A stretch of DNA of 64,000 nucleotides from Linepithema humile (Eukaryota > Arthropoda > Insecta > Hymenoptera > Formicidae), in contig NC_090130.1 of assembly GCF_040581485.1 (NCBI RefSeq), forward strand, positions 22,089,918 through 22,153,917. The letters run 5' to 3'. Below are positions 41,368 to 53,925 of the stretch, in pieces. Every line of letters starts with the position of its first letter. The first letter of the stretch is position 1. The position numbers and the translations under genes were made by a program. Under the pieces are notes generated by a model. It was not told where the DNA came from. It did no database searches and saw nothing but the letters and a program-made list of their open reading frames with translations.

Positions 41368-43616
41368 TATATGATGTTCATTTCTATACTTCATAGAATT
41401 GATGTCCGAGATAAACATATGAAATAAAAATTATTCATGATGAAATCAGCAATATATATATTTATAATTAACTTTATTCGCCTGTGAATGTTTAATATTG
41501 TTTCCTTTCTACAAAATGTAAAATCGTGTTTTCTTCCCGGTTTTATTTTTATTAGAATTTAATCTCTTTTAAATACCGACTGACTGCAAAACTTTATCAA
41601 AATGCATAAATCTTGAACGAAAAGCGTAACGATCTTTGGGATGACGTCTCCTTTTTCTTGGTTCTACGGAACCGGCCGATCCTGTAACCGTCGTAATGTC
41701 CGTGCTGAATCCGTACTCCCGCAGGCAGGGATGGGCTCGCGGCCAGGATGATGGTAAGGGAGAGGGAAAATGGCACCCGGAGGAGTGATAGAGGCTACCT
41801 AATAGCTCATGGAATTGCCCCTGAAACACCTTTTTAATGAACTATTGCTACGGGAAATGAAAATGGGGAGACGACAGGATCTTTCTGGGTCACGTTCGCT
41901 TTGTTAAACTCCAATGTACTTTCTACTATCCTGAATCTTAGCGCGTCAAATACAAAACTTCTTATAAGATAATTTGCAATTAAAATATTATCACGAAAGA
42001 ATGTAACTCTCACAATCGGTAATATTTTCAAAATATATTGTTTGCGAGTGGAAAGTTTTTTCTAAACAACAAAATTTGTTCAATATATTACACGAGAAAT
42101 ATATATGCATATAAAACGACGTTATTTTCTTCGTCGAAAGTAAAACTATACAATCAAAGGATGTCATAGAGATACGAGTGTTCCGCGGGATGCTGATAAA
42201 TTCGGTATAAAGGGATTCGAAAGAGCGTAACGCGTCGACCAAAACGCGAAGAGAGGAGAAAACTACCCGATGTGGATGGAGGCAAGCTGAGACCCAGCGA
42301 GACGTCGGGCCGAAAACATTCCGGAGAATTAGACGTGGAGCCCCGCCAGGAGATCAAAAAAGGGAGCCTCGGCAACGAAGACGAGAAACGAAGCAATTTG
42401 TCAAAATGCGCATCGCCGCACGCGCTCACCATTCCCGTCTCTTCCTCTCCTCACGATTCCACATGCTTTCTCGTTCCCATTGTTATGCTAAGTGCCATCG
42501 CGGATGAAGGCGTGGCGAGGCCGAAAAAGTGGAACCAATGCGGAAGACACAAAAGGAAATGAATTCGATTAAAATCCGAAACTCGAATCGGAATAAATTT
42601 TTCGACCGCGTAAAATTTTCTCGCAGCCGACAAACAAAGATAGCTTCATGTGTCAGACTTCACAAAGTATAACGGGAAGTGACGCGATACTTTCGATGTA
42701 TCCTATCGTGTTATGTGATTCCACTTGGCAGAAAACGTGCTCGACCGAAGGAGACTTCAAGAGAAAGAGAGAGAGAAACTGTAGAGTATGTTATTAAAGT
42801 TCGATGACGTCACGGAGGACGGGCTTCTGAACTACCCCTGTGGGAATCGGAACGCCAGCCACCTGACCCATTAAAGGACGGCTTCGATGTCGTCTTCATG
42901 GTGGCTTCTGGTCAACTGTAAAGGTTTGGATTATGGCTGCAGCCCGCAGTGTTTACGACTCCACGTAGGCCGATTACTGTCTGTTCATACGGTTAGGCGA
43001 TCGTTTTAGAGAAAATGAGTAACCTATGAAGCTCCTATATATAGCGTACAGCTCTAGAAACAAGAAAAATAAGAATTGTATCACCCTTGAGAAAAATTCT
43101 CCTGCTCTGAAATAAATTTTTCTCCATATTAACGAATAAAAGAAGTAAAAAAAAAATATAAATTAATTAATCGAGGCAACACGAATATTAATTAATATTA
43201 CTGTCGCGTGATTTGAATTTTATATCAATATTTTTTAACATACCATTTTTATCATTTTAATGACTTATCGAAAAAAAAACAAAAAAGAAATTCGCGACCT
43301 TTCAGTCGATTATTAAAAGTATGTAGCAGAAGTCGATCAGCGAACAAACTTGAAAACGACACGCGACAACCTTCCGATAATCCTCGTCAGCTCGATGACG
43401 GCACACTATTATTCCTGACACTTAGAATTAGCTCCCTTTTCTCCTCTCGGCAGCCCGTGAATCCACCTCTCACCCTGCTTTCGTCGCCACCCTTCGATTT
43501 TCAACCCCACCGGCAGACTCCACTTTCTTTTTCCTCGGCGGGCCCGATTTCATTTCTTTTACAAGCGCCGCGTCATCATTTTTCATAGACCCCGGTATTC
43601 TTTCTCCCTCACCCCA

Positions 43617-43638
43617 CCCTCCCTGAAGTGAGGGAGGG
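43617..43638. other. GC-rich hairpin
   Basis: CCCTCCCT and AGGGAGGG form an 8-base perfect stem around GAAGTG. Confidence 0.7.
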
Positions 43639-46600
43639 TTTCCACGATACGCGTTTTGCACCGGTAACTGTACCTCCGGTCGCGCCGGGTGGAAGGAATG
43701 AGGCGTTGTAAAGAAGGGTGCCGGGGAATGCCCTTATACTTCGCCACCGTGAACCGTATTGGCGCTTTTAAACGGCTCTAGTCGATAGTACCGCGTCATC
43801 ATTACTAACGGGCTAAGTGGTACCGAAGGTTTCTACATGTTTAAAGAGTACATTGAAGAGACTGTATTGTGAACCGCGGTGAGGTTGCCGAAACACATCA
43901 AAGTTATATGACGCTCTTTTTTCAGCGCCGCGTTAAACAACAATGTCCGTTAATTTGAGTTATATGATTTTGAAAATCATATTGCACAATATCTCAACAG
44001 ATTGCGTGATAAAAAACTCATCTATTAATTTACCGCTTCGGACGCGACCCATAGACGCTCATCGCGTCGTCGCATGAAATTATCACTTGATGGACCACGA
44101 ACTGCGCGGGGCAGTGTAATCATCATTACGCTTCCGTCATTACGTTCCGCGGCTCCATAATGAACATCCTGTAACTATCTATTCACCGGTGCTTCAAAGG
44201 TTGAATTTCGGTAACAAAGAGATGGACAGGCAGCGGGTGCCGGAGGCTCGTAAACACGAATGACGGTGACAAGCACGCGAACAACGCCGCGTGACAAGGA
44301 GAACGATGCGCATGGCAACGGCGGCGACGGTGACGACGAAGACGACGACCACGACGACGACGGCGAGGACGAGGGCGAGCAAGTGATTTAGAATATTCGG
44401 TGGCGGATGTCAGCTATTGCTCGCCCACTGCGACGTCATTATGTCATCATCATTCTCCTTCGCGCCGACCTATCCCGTTGACGGGAGGCGCGCGCCTGGA
44501 CATCACTCACCCGGTCCAACGCCATCAGCCACGACGAACCCCGGCTTCACTTACCGGCTCACGTCGGACAAGGCTAAACAATATTTATCATGTAGTCGGC
44601 CGCTGCCACGCTGAATTGAAGTTCCGGTGCCACCCACGGCAACGCACAACGAGTCAAACAGTGCGTGGCAATCTGTGTACCTAAAGGCCAAATCGGCCGC
44701 TCCGAATTATCGTTTAATTGACGAATTATGGCAGCGCTGTGATTCTATCATCGCGATAAAACATATTGGATATTTACGATACGTGGAGTGATTTTGCTTC
44801 TACCAGTTCTATTTTTTGCTCACAAGGAAAGAAAATTTTACAATTTTTTAACATTATTCATAGAAATGTGACATCTTTTCGATGCATATCTTTCTGCATG
44901 CTTTTAGATTTTTTTATTCGTGTTGCTAAATTGTAAGTTCCAGACATCGACAAATTGTGTATTTGTTTATTTCTTCAAACTCATAGAGAAAAAATAAAAT
45001 CGTTATTTTAAACATCAGTATATATGTGCCTGGTTCATTTTAACGATTCCAATTTTACATTGCTCCCTTAGTACAGCCTCTTCTGCCTTACCTCCCCCCC
45101 CCCTCTTCTCTCTCTCTGTTTCTCCCCTCGCACCACTATGGCGAACGACCAAAGTCTCCGAGGAAATCATTGAATATGCAACTTAAGGAAATCCTCGGAT
45201 ATTGCGCTTTATTATAAACGGGCCGGTCCCCGGTTGCCGCCCTCCACAAAACTTCCCTCCCGACGCCGAGGAGACTTTGCATGCGAATATTTTCAGATTC
45301 GGGAATATGCAAAGTCCCGCGGGACCAGAGATCCTCTGGTTATCTTCGTGGGTTCGAAGTGCTTACAACTATATTCTCGAATATTGCTTTCGCGGCTAAA
45401 AATCAACTGGATTTCACCAGACGAATACGAAATCACAGACTTACGGGATGTATTGGCATTTAAGCTAAATTAGCAGCCATCGAGTCTCGTATATGCAATC
45501 TGTCTATATAATTCACACGTTTCATTCCGCAGGCATGAATTAACAATCATCGTTCCATTGATATCGCGAGCTATAAATAATGGGAAATGTTTCTCGCGAA
45601 TGGCTTTGGAATTAATACTATTAATTAATACTATTCTTTAAGTAATAAAGGAAGTTAAAAATGGCACGATACTTTTTTCAAATGCGCGAGGGGGATGCCG
45701 TTTCTCTCTTCAGCAGAAATTATTGCAAATTAAATATCAAAAAAGTTTGAAAAAAGAAAAAGCTGGATCACTCGAGAATATTACGCTACGCTCGACTAGA
45801 TTTGCGGTCTTCGCGGTGCGGATAAATGCGTACTCATCTCGACTCTCACACAAACGCAGAATGTTGTAGCCAATTGCGCTTACATATACACGCGTATTTC
45901 GTGCATTATAAATGGCGTCTCTATGCGCTCGCCATAACGAAGAGGGCTTTTCCTCGCGAACTCGGTGGATGGCAAGATGAAAGGCGCGGAGGGAGGAGCG
46001 CTGAGAGATTTGGGGCTGAAGGAAGGATAGGTCGGATGTATAATTAGGCAGCGTTTGTAATTAGCGTAAATTGCTTCCCGGTAAGAGGGATACAAGCTTT
46101 AACACCGCGTGGGAAGTGAAAACTATTATAAATTTAATATAATGCAATCTGGTTAAGGTGTTAAGGGAAGGAATATAATTAATTAAACGTAAGAGAGACT
46201 AAAGTTTCTAAAAAGAGAACATCCACGATTCTCTATTTCAATATATGAATCGCAAAATCGAGGTAATGTTATATATTTTTATGAATAATACCTTCTTTCA
46301 TAAAAATGAATGGAAAGTAATTATATTTCTCTATAATTAAATTAAAAAACAATTGTATAAATTAAAGAATATTACACTAATACAAATAAGTCTTAATGTA
46401 CGATACGTGAAAACTTTTAATAACATGCAATTTTTAATAAGAGATGCAGTTAATCGGCAAAACGAAGTTATTAAGAGAGACGAGAAAAAAAAATGAGATG
46501 GAGGGAGGGACACCGTTAAGTATTGGAACGCAGGTGCCGGGCGCGTGATCCTCCTTCGGAAATATACGGTTATCCGCTTAACTTAGACGCTGGCGAGACG

Positions 46601-47961
46601 GAAGCCATCGCTGGTCCGCATAATATACTGCCCAATAAAAACTTAGTTACTACGTTCCACCTCCGTCGTTTCCTTGCTATCGTCTTTCTCGTTTCTAACC
46701 CGAGAAAAAAGGGAAAAAAAAGAATGAGGGGATAAACCAAGACGAGGTGAAAGTAAGCTCGAAATGCGGCGAACAGATACGCGATGGTAAATAATGAAAG
46801 ACGACAGACAGCGCCGAAGGACGTTGTCGGTGGATTTTAACAATTTCTCGGTTCTGTCGTTATCGGATGTGCGGTCAACGATGCCGTAGAAGCGCGAGTA
46901 ACGGCACGAGATGCTGTCTGGAGACAATAATGGTTACACGAGCCATCAAACGAGCTTCCGAATGGCGTAGCAAGGACCTCAGGTACGCTGTAACCTCGTT
47001 GCCTTTCGCTTCCTTCCGTCCGAGATACCACGGGGCACGTCTTTAGCCCGAAGATCCTAGCTACGGTGTCCTTTATGGCGGCTAAAACGCCGAGAGACAC
47101 CAAACCTCCATTCTCATCTGATCTCATTGTAACGCGCGTATCATCTTTCACGAACTTCTCGACAATCTCAACGAGTCTTACGAACCATCAAGTGCACGTT
47201 CGCATGTCCACTTAATTGTTGATAAGTTTTTGAAACGATATATATAAAAAAATTGCAAATCAAATAAAAAAATGTTTCTTAATTTAAACTAAATAAATAT
47301 CTTGTGAAAATAAATCAAGTATGTATTTTACTAATTTTTCAAATAAAATCAAAACTATAAAAAAATACGAACATTATGAATTTAGAATATTTAATTATAC
47401 ACGCGTGATTCTACAATTACACGAGCATTAATAATAGTACGTGGTTAATAATGTATTGAAACGCGTGGGAAGTGCGATATGAAACGCACAATGAAAGACC
47501 GCCGAGTCTTCACCGCACGCATCATAACGCACAAAATAATCAAACCGGTCGTGAAGACATATGTTCACTTGCATTCGCTCCGTAAAAAGGCCGAAGAATC
47601 GAAGGGTTGTGTGTGTTTTGGCTGACGATCATCCAAGCAACCGGACTGTTCCGGAGGGTGACAGATTGTTTGATGGTTGATTGTCGCGCACTGCTTCGGG
47701 GGTCGTCTGATTGGGTCGCCGCGAAACATCTGGCGGCCTCCCGCGGGGCTCCCAGACGACAATCATCCTACAATCGCGAGGTAATACTCCGAAAGATGTC
47801 TTCATCCTCGGGGACATCAGATGAAAATGGAGGATTTGCTCGAGCAATGGAAATTCCTACCGCAACATCAAAGGGAGCATATCCAGGCCGAAGATAATAA
47901 GAATAACGCACTGTCAAATGTGTTTGTCGTGAGCTAACTTTGCGGTCGATTATTGCGTAAC

Positions 47962-48000
47962 AATAACAATTCAAATAACAATACAAATAACAATTCAAAT
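47962..48000. repeat. 12-bp minisatellite
   Basis: Three tandem copies of AATAACAATTCA are present, the middle one differing at one base, followed by a partial fourth copy. Confidence 0.85.
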
Positions 48001-51000
48001 AGAATTAAGATCAATCTCTTCTTTCATATAAACGTTCAGCCGGAGTTCACCTGCGCGATTCTATCTGAAGTACTACGTAATCGCGGTCAGGCCGAAGAGA
48101 AAAGGCCGCTCCTATCTTTTAGAAGCGCGATACTGAGAGAACGCAGACGGCGCAGTCAAGAGAAGGCATACAGAGCGAGAGGAAGCGGAAAGGAAGAAGG
48201 GACTTTTACAAAACCCATCCATCCCCCAACCCTTGCCGCGTAGAGACATTGATACCTACCGGCTGACGGTACCCACCTACAACTCGACGACAATGGATCC
48301 TTTGCGGCCAAAAAAGCGTAAAAGGAAAGGAGAGAGAGCGGTCCACCTCCGGCACGAGGAATGAAAGAAAGAGCGGCAATGATGAAAGCATTGTCCCTGT
48401 TCAACGGCTCCTCTGTGAGCCTTCGAGACGGCCGGTCTATCTCTTCCAGCTCTCTACCATAACCACAGTCACTTCCATCTCTCCGATCCATCGTCTCTGC
48501 GCGTTCCGAGCTCACCTCCGGCTATCTTTTGCCAAAACAACGATAGAACCTCACCGCCCGCGAGCGTTATCGCAAACGCGAAGATTGCAGAGGTCATTTT
48601 TTGCGCGACGCTTCTTCAAACGGAAATTCACAAAAGTATATAAGATTACAAAACGAATAAATTTCAATCAGTTTTTCCGAAGCATTGAGATTTTATTACC
48701 GATGATTTATTAAATAATATTTAGATATGCTTAAAAATCAAACGTTTTTAGAAAATTTCGTCGATTCATGATTTGCCTTTGGTTGAAATTCAGAAAAGAT
48801 CGATACCGTAAATATACCGGAAGATTACAACATCGAACGGCGTGTCGCCTCCCAATTCTGGAATGTAATTTGAGAAGCCAAGTGTTTGCGTGTCTTTGAA
48901 CCTAGGGTGATATCTTCGGGACCCTTGACTCGCTGGGCGTAATAACGCGATAATCTTCTCGCGCAAAACAAATAACGGGGCGGCTGTTTCCCCTGCCGAT
49001 GCGGTAAGCGCTAACCCTTTCGTGAGAGGGTCTGAAGAGAGCAATCCCCGGTGATCGATCACAATCGACTCCTTCCATACAAGAGCATTCTTTGCTATGT
49101 CGACGCTCGCGGAGAATGGCGAGCACGGGGGGTTTAGGGTTACAACCCCTCGGTGTTCCGCCGACTCGCGCCGCCGTTGTTATTCTTCGAGCGAAAACTA
49201 TTTACAAAGTCGAGGCTAATGGCATCAAGCGATTTCGTTCCATATGCCTCGACACCCCTGCGCAACATTAGCGTACTGTTCCTAATAGGATTCTACTTTC
49301 AGTGCCGTAACATAATGCTGTATATCCTTATATGTATATCATTCAACTATGCAATTTCTCTAGTGTTGGAAGAACGCCCTTTTTTCATAAAAATCTTAAT
49401 ATCATTCAATGACTTTCTAGAATTAATTTATTCAATACAAAATTTTATCGAAATTTATATAAAATCTGTTTTGTCGTTCGTCAAAACAACTTTTTCTTCG
49501 CAAACTAAATAATAATTATTTTTTACTTTAAGTTCTTTTAAATTTATTTTGATTGTAAGTAATAAATTATTTTTATTTTAAGATACAAGGACCATATTTT
49601 CTTATTTATTTTTAAATAATTTTTCGATGCAAAAAGGTGCTCTTCGCACAACATGTTTGTCCCGTCTTAAGTCCGTCGACCTCGAATTTACACATGCAAC
49701 GCAGTCGAAAGTGTCCTTCCTGCCTACGCCGGTGATAACAAGCCTATGCCGGTTCGCAACAAGCAAGATCGAAGAGAGAAAGAGAGCAAGGATAAGGAGG
49801 GCAGATGCACGTGTGAAGCCTAATGCAATAAAAGTTTGTCGAGTGGGTCGAAACGCACGCATTTGACCCGGTCAATCTCGTAATGTCATCCTCATCCTCA
49901 TCCTCTTCCCCTTTCTCCTCGTCCATCTATCTCTTTCCACTTTACAAACGTATAAGTGCAATTCGCGTCGATTGCGAGATCAGTTTAATACCAATCATAT
50001 CGCACATCCTCGTTGTCTATTCGTCCGCAGCGGATATTTCATGAAGAGTGACAAGAAAGACATAATCTAATCATATCAGGCATAAAAGTCGTAGCGATAC
50101 CTTGTTTCACGTGTGAAAGCGTAAATGCAAAGCTGATTGTCGCGCGCGAACAATTTCCCCTGAAATATCGAGCGCGTTAACGCATCCTATTTCCACAGGC
50201 CAACGAAGAAGAATCTGCGAGCATCAACGCAATATCCAAGCTAGATCTACGCAGCTTTATTGTGAGGATTTAATTGACCGGAAGGTCGACAATCCCAATC
50301 TCGAAACTACCACGGCTATGGAATCGCGGAACAAGTTTGCAACCGCACCCCTTTTCTCTCTCACGATTTCGGTACCCCCCTTCCGGCGGAGGTTCTAACC
50401 GGGACCTCTATCTCTCTCCCTTCCTCTCTCGCCGCCTCTATTACGACGCGCCTACCACGCTCTCGCTTTCTATTCGCCTCTTCTACCTCGTTCCTTCTCA
50501 GGCCGGCAGCGCGCGCGCCGTGCACAAATGGAAAACGGATTGATTAATCGTAGTAATTACCGATCAGCCCCCGCTAATTAGATATCCGACTCCTGCCCAC
50601 CCCGAGGCCCCCAGAGGGTTTCCTGCTAGCTACAGGAGGCGATAGTGGTAGTACCACCGCATCGAGGGGACTTTCCGAGCCTTCGGGTTGATGGGAGACG
50701 TCGAGGGGGCGGATTCGTGGCACGAGGATGACTAAATGAGATCGTTTGATGAAATCAGCCATCGAGCGCGAAATGAGCACGCCGAATTTGTTATTCCCAG
50801 CAGATTAAATTATTGTAACTTTATGACAATATTATTTTGTTGCCTTTAAAATTGCATTGCACAGAATTTATCGTTTTAAAAAATTCAAACAACTCGCTGA
50901 ATTTTATCAATGTAATAATAAAATGGATCAATTTAAACACAATCCGGCGCTCTTTTTTTATCACGTGTCGATGATACACTCGGCGATCGGTAGATCGCAG

Positions 51001-53255
51001 TGTCTAAAATTCCCGAGCGTAACCGAGACCATGGGCTTACACTCGATCGAGTCGAAAATCCTGAGACGCCCGTATAAGGCGCACCGACGTCGTAAGAAAG
51101 CTTCGCGAGGTGATGGAGCGACGCGATACGACCAGCACCGGTGACACCGCACACCCGGCTGACTTACAGTCCTCGGTGTCACCTGCCTTCGCAGCGCGCA
51201 AACGAGCTTGCCCAGCGTGGATCTTGATTCACATCAAGCTCCACTGCCATGTTGGAACGCAGAAACATTCCTGAAATTCCCCGAGCTGCACGTATTTCGA
51301 TCGCTCGTCCGATCGAGCGATAACGATTTTCCAATTAGTCGAAGCGGTACACTGACAGGATATCAATCCTTAATTGTGAGCGAATTATGCAGAATGATTT
51401 ATTCCCTACAAGAATGTATCACAACCTCACGACTTAATTTCTCGGATAATTTTAGATAAAAAGATATGTACAACGATCCTCGCGTTATTTATCAATTTTA
51501 TTTACAAGTTCTTCAACTTACGTTCTTTCGTCTTTCAAGTGTTAAGAATTCTAGTATTATAAATACGTTGCAAGAATCCATTGTATTAATTCTTAATTAA
51601 TTGAAAAACATATGCAAATTCTCCATTGTTATTCGATTATTCCTCTCAGGAATGGGTTCGTCGCAAGCAACTCTCGAAGATCTACTGTAGAATTATCGCC
51701 GCTACTGAATACGCAAGACGGTGAATCTATCCTCGTTTCCCATAATAGCATGCTTTCTTCCTCAACGACCTCATTTGCGGGAAGTCGTACCTATTCTCTA
51801 TCCTATAGGTAATCGAACGATCCGCCGTGAATCCGGGTGTAGTCGATTTCAAATGCGCAGTTGCTTACTTGGAATGCAAACGAGTATATACAGTTCAGTC
51901 TCATTTCCGAATTGCAGGAATGATAGCGCAAGATCGAAAAATAGAAAGAAATGCAAAGTCGCAAAAAGCGTTCTCTGAATTTTCACGAAATAATTTAATC
52001 CGACGTAATGTTTCCATTACGAGAACATCTGTGAATCGCCTCTATCGTGACGGGACTCAGCGCGATGACGAAACATATTATAAACTCGTTAACGTTAATG
52101 ATATATCAATTTTGTATCACTTTACGGTACACGCACGATGCTGTAACGCCGTTGTTTCGCGTGCCGCGCGGCATCCTCGAACGGCGATCTGCACGATATT
52201 TACCGCCATGACGAAACGCGTTACCACCTTTACGCGTGCCAATGATTTATCGCCCATCGTTCAGTCGCGCTGGCAAAGGCCGTTTACAAAACGAGTCATG
52301 GCGTTTTCGCGGAATACGCGCGCGAGATTAGGTCCGGTCCGGTCCGCAGCAACGGGAGTGACGTTTAACGGCCGTTGCCTCTAAAACTGCGACATCCACA
52401 CACTGCGCAACAATATTTGCAGAACAGACCGAAGGTGGGCCGTGCCGGGGTAAGGATGAACGGGGAGAAGAGAGATGGAGAGATATTAACATCCGGTCAC
52501 GGGGGATTTACGGCCCCGTTCGCGTGGCTCCCGAGCTCTCGGACGATTTTGTAAAACGAAATGTCTCGTTAGCAAGTCCGTTACAGCCGAACGCATATAC
52601 ACAAGCATGCGACATACGGAAGAGATGTAGACTGCACGTTGTTTTACAGCAGTCTAAATTACCCGCGCGATGTACAGTTATGACATTAATGATCCGATGG
52701 TAAAAAAGAAAGAGATCAAAAGAGCACCACCGAGTGATTACGCTCTTTGTGAAGAAAAATCTTTTTCGACAGTTATCTCTCTAACAAAACACAAGGAATT
52801 AATGAGCGAAATTCCGTTTCGCATTTTACATTTTCAAAATTCTGCCCCCAAAAATTGGTATAAAACACATCGCGATGATAATTAAAGAAATTTATGCTAA
52901 CCTACTCATGAAATATTGATTAAATTAATCGAGAAGAGAGAAGTCGAGTAAAAAAAAAATGATTATTATATGCTGTTTGATGCAATAAAATGATCAAGTA
53001 ACAATAATTGCGAATAATGCGAAAATACAGGAGGACGATTTCGCCAAGATAATTCTCAACGTCGGATTACGGTTTATCGTCGCATACTCGGCTCGTGCAA
53101 GTGCCAAACTCTTTTTTCCTCCCCTTAGCCACGAAGCGGTAAATTTCGCCCGGTGATTAAGCGTCGTCTTGGAGGCTTAAGCGAAATCGCTCTTCGTCTC
53201 CGTTAACATCGAAAACCTCTCAAGACACTGCGCCGCGGCGCCGGTGCAGCTGTAA

Positions 53256-53870
53256 GTGATAAAATTATTTCGACCTCCGGTCTTAAATAGAATAAATCTC
53301 ATCGGGACGAAGAGTCGTGTCGAAGAGAAACAAAAATGGAATGAGACCGTTTGTGACATAGAATTATATATACGCTTATATATGTGCAGGAAACAGCTTA
53401 TCACAATGAGTAGATAAAAGTTCGTCGGAAATCGTAATTAGTTCGCGCAAAATAGCACAAAGAAATATGGTTCTCAACGGGTGTCAACACAATGTTCGCT
53501 GCGAGAAATAGAAGCGATCGCCTCAGCGCATGAAGATGCATCTCGCTGTGTAACGCGTTGATAAAATGCGCGAGGAGCATCGCGGGGAAATAAATGAGTC
53601 TAGTGATAAAATTATTTAGTCCGCGACTTAAGTAACCTAAATTACGGCGTACCACGTGCGGCGTACGCGCTGTGCGTACAGCGAAAAACGCGTGCGGCCG
53701 GCGACGGAGGAAGCGCCGACGAGACAAACGGCCCGGGGGATAAAATTATTTCGACCGCGGATTAAACGGGGTGAATCGCGCGCTACCGTTTGCGGCATAC
53801 AGCGGTATACGCGCGGAAGAAAAATGTCGTCGAGGTTTCCGCGAGCAACGGCCACGAAATAAACGGTCCA
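53256..53870. repeat. Degenerate repeat family with a GATAAAATTATTT core
   Basis: The core GATAAAATTATTT occurs at about 53258, 53605 and 53739, each followed by a similar GC-rich segment (CGACCTCCGG, AGTCCGCGAC, CGACCGCGGA) and then TTAA. The second and third copies are about 133 bases apart, and the sequences after them can be loosely aligned through motifs such as GCGTACC/CGCTACC and TGCGGCGTAC/TGCGGCATAC. This suggests an old tandem duplication. The first copy lies about 350 bases further left. Apparent repeated peptides (Arg-Asn-Asn-Phe-Ile) on the minus strand are a by-product of the DNA repeat. Confidence 0.55.
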
Positions 53871-53898
53871 AGTGCCAGCCGGAGCCACCGCGGCCGGC

Positions 53899-53925
53899 GG
53901 AGGAGGAGGAGGAGGAGGAGGAGGA
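53899..53925. repeat. GGA microsatellite
   Basis: Nine GGA units directly to the right of the degenerate repeat family. Confidence 0.95.

Larger units (their letters stand above)
37001..43000 (-). other. hth: hth intron, non-coding block 7, containing one MITE
   Basis: No gene was recognised. AT-rich patches lie at 38560-38800, 40310-40400 and 40800-41050. The last of these is the insertion neighbourhood of the MITE at 41057-41367. An 11-base inverted repeat frames 40028-40156. Open frames are short and unremarkable. Confidence 0.6.
43001..49000 (-). other. hth: hth intron, non-coding block 8
   Basis: No gene was recognised. It contains AT-rich patches (43100-43280, 46120-46450, 47220-47430), a GC-rich hairpin with arms CCCTCCCT/AGGGAGGG (43617-43638), GAC-type triplets (about 44320-44375), a C run near 45096, an inverted repeat TCCGAGGA/TCCTCGGA (45157-45199) and a 12-bp minisatellite (47962-48000). 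Confidence 0.6.

Noticed and set aside
49153..49512. Hydrophobic 119-codon plus-strand frame suggesting a membrane protein
   Set aside because: The hydrophobicity follows from T-rich, AT-rich DNA. No receptor motif or exon structure was visible.
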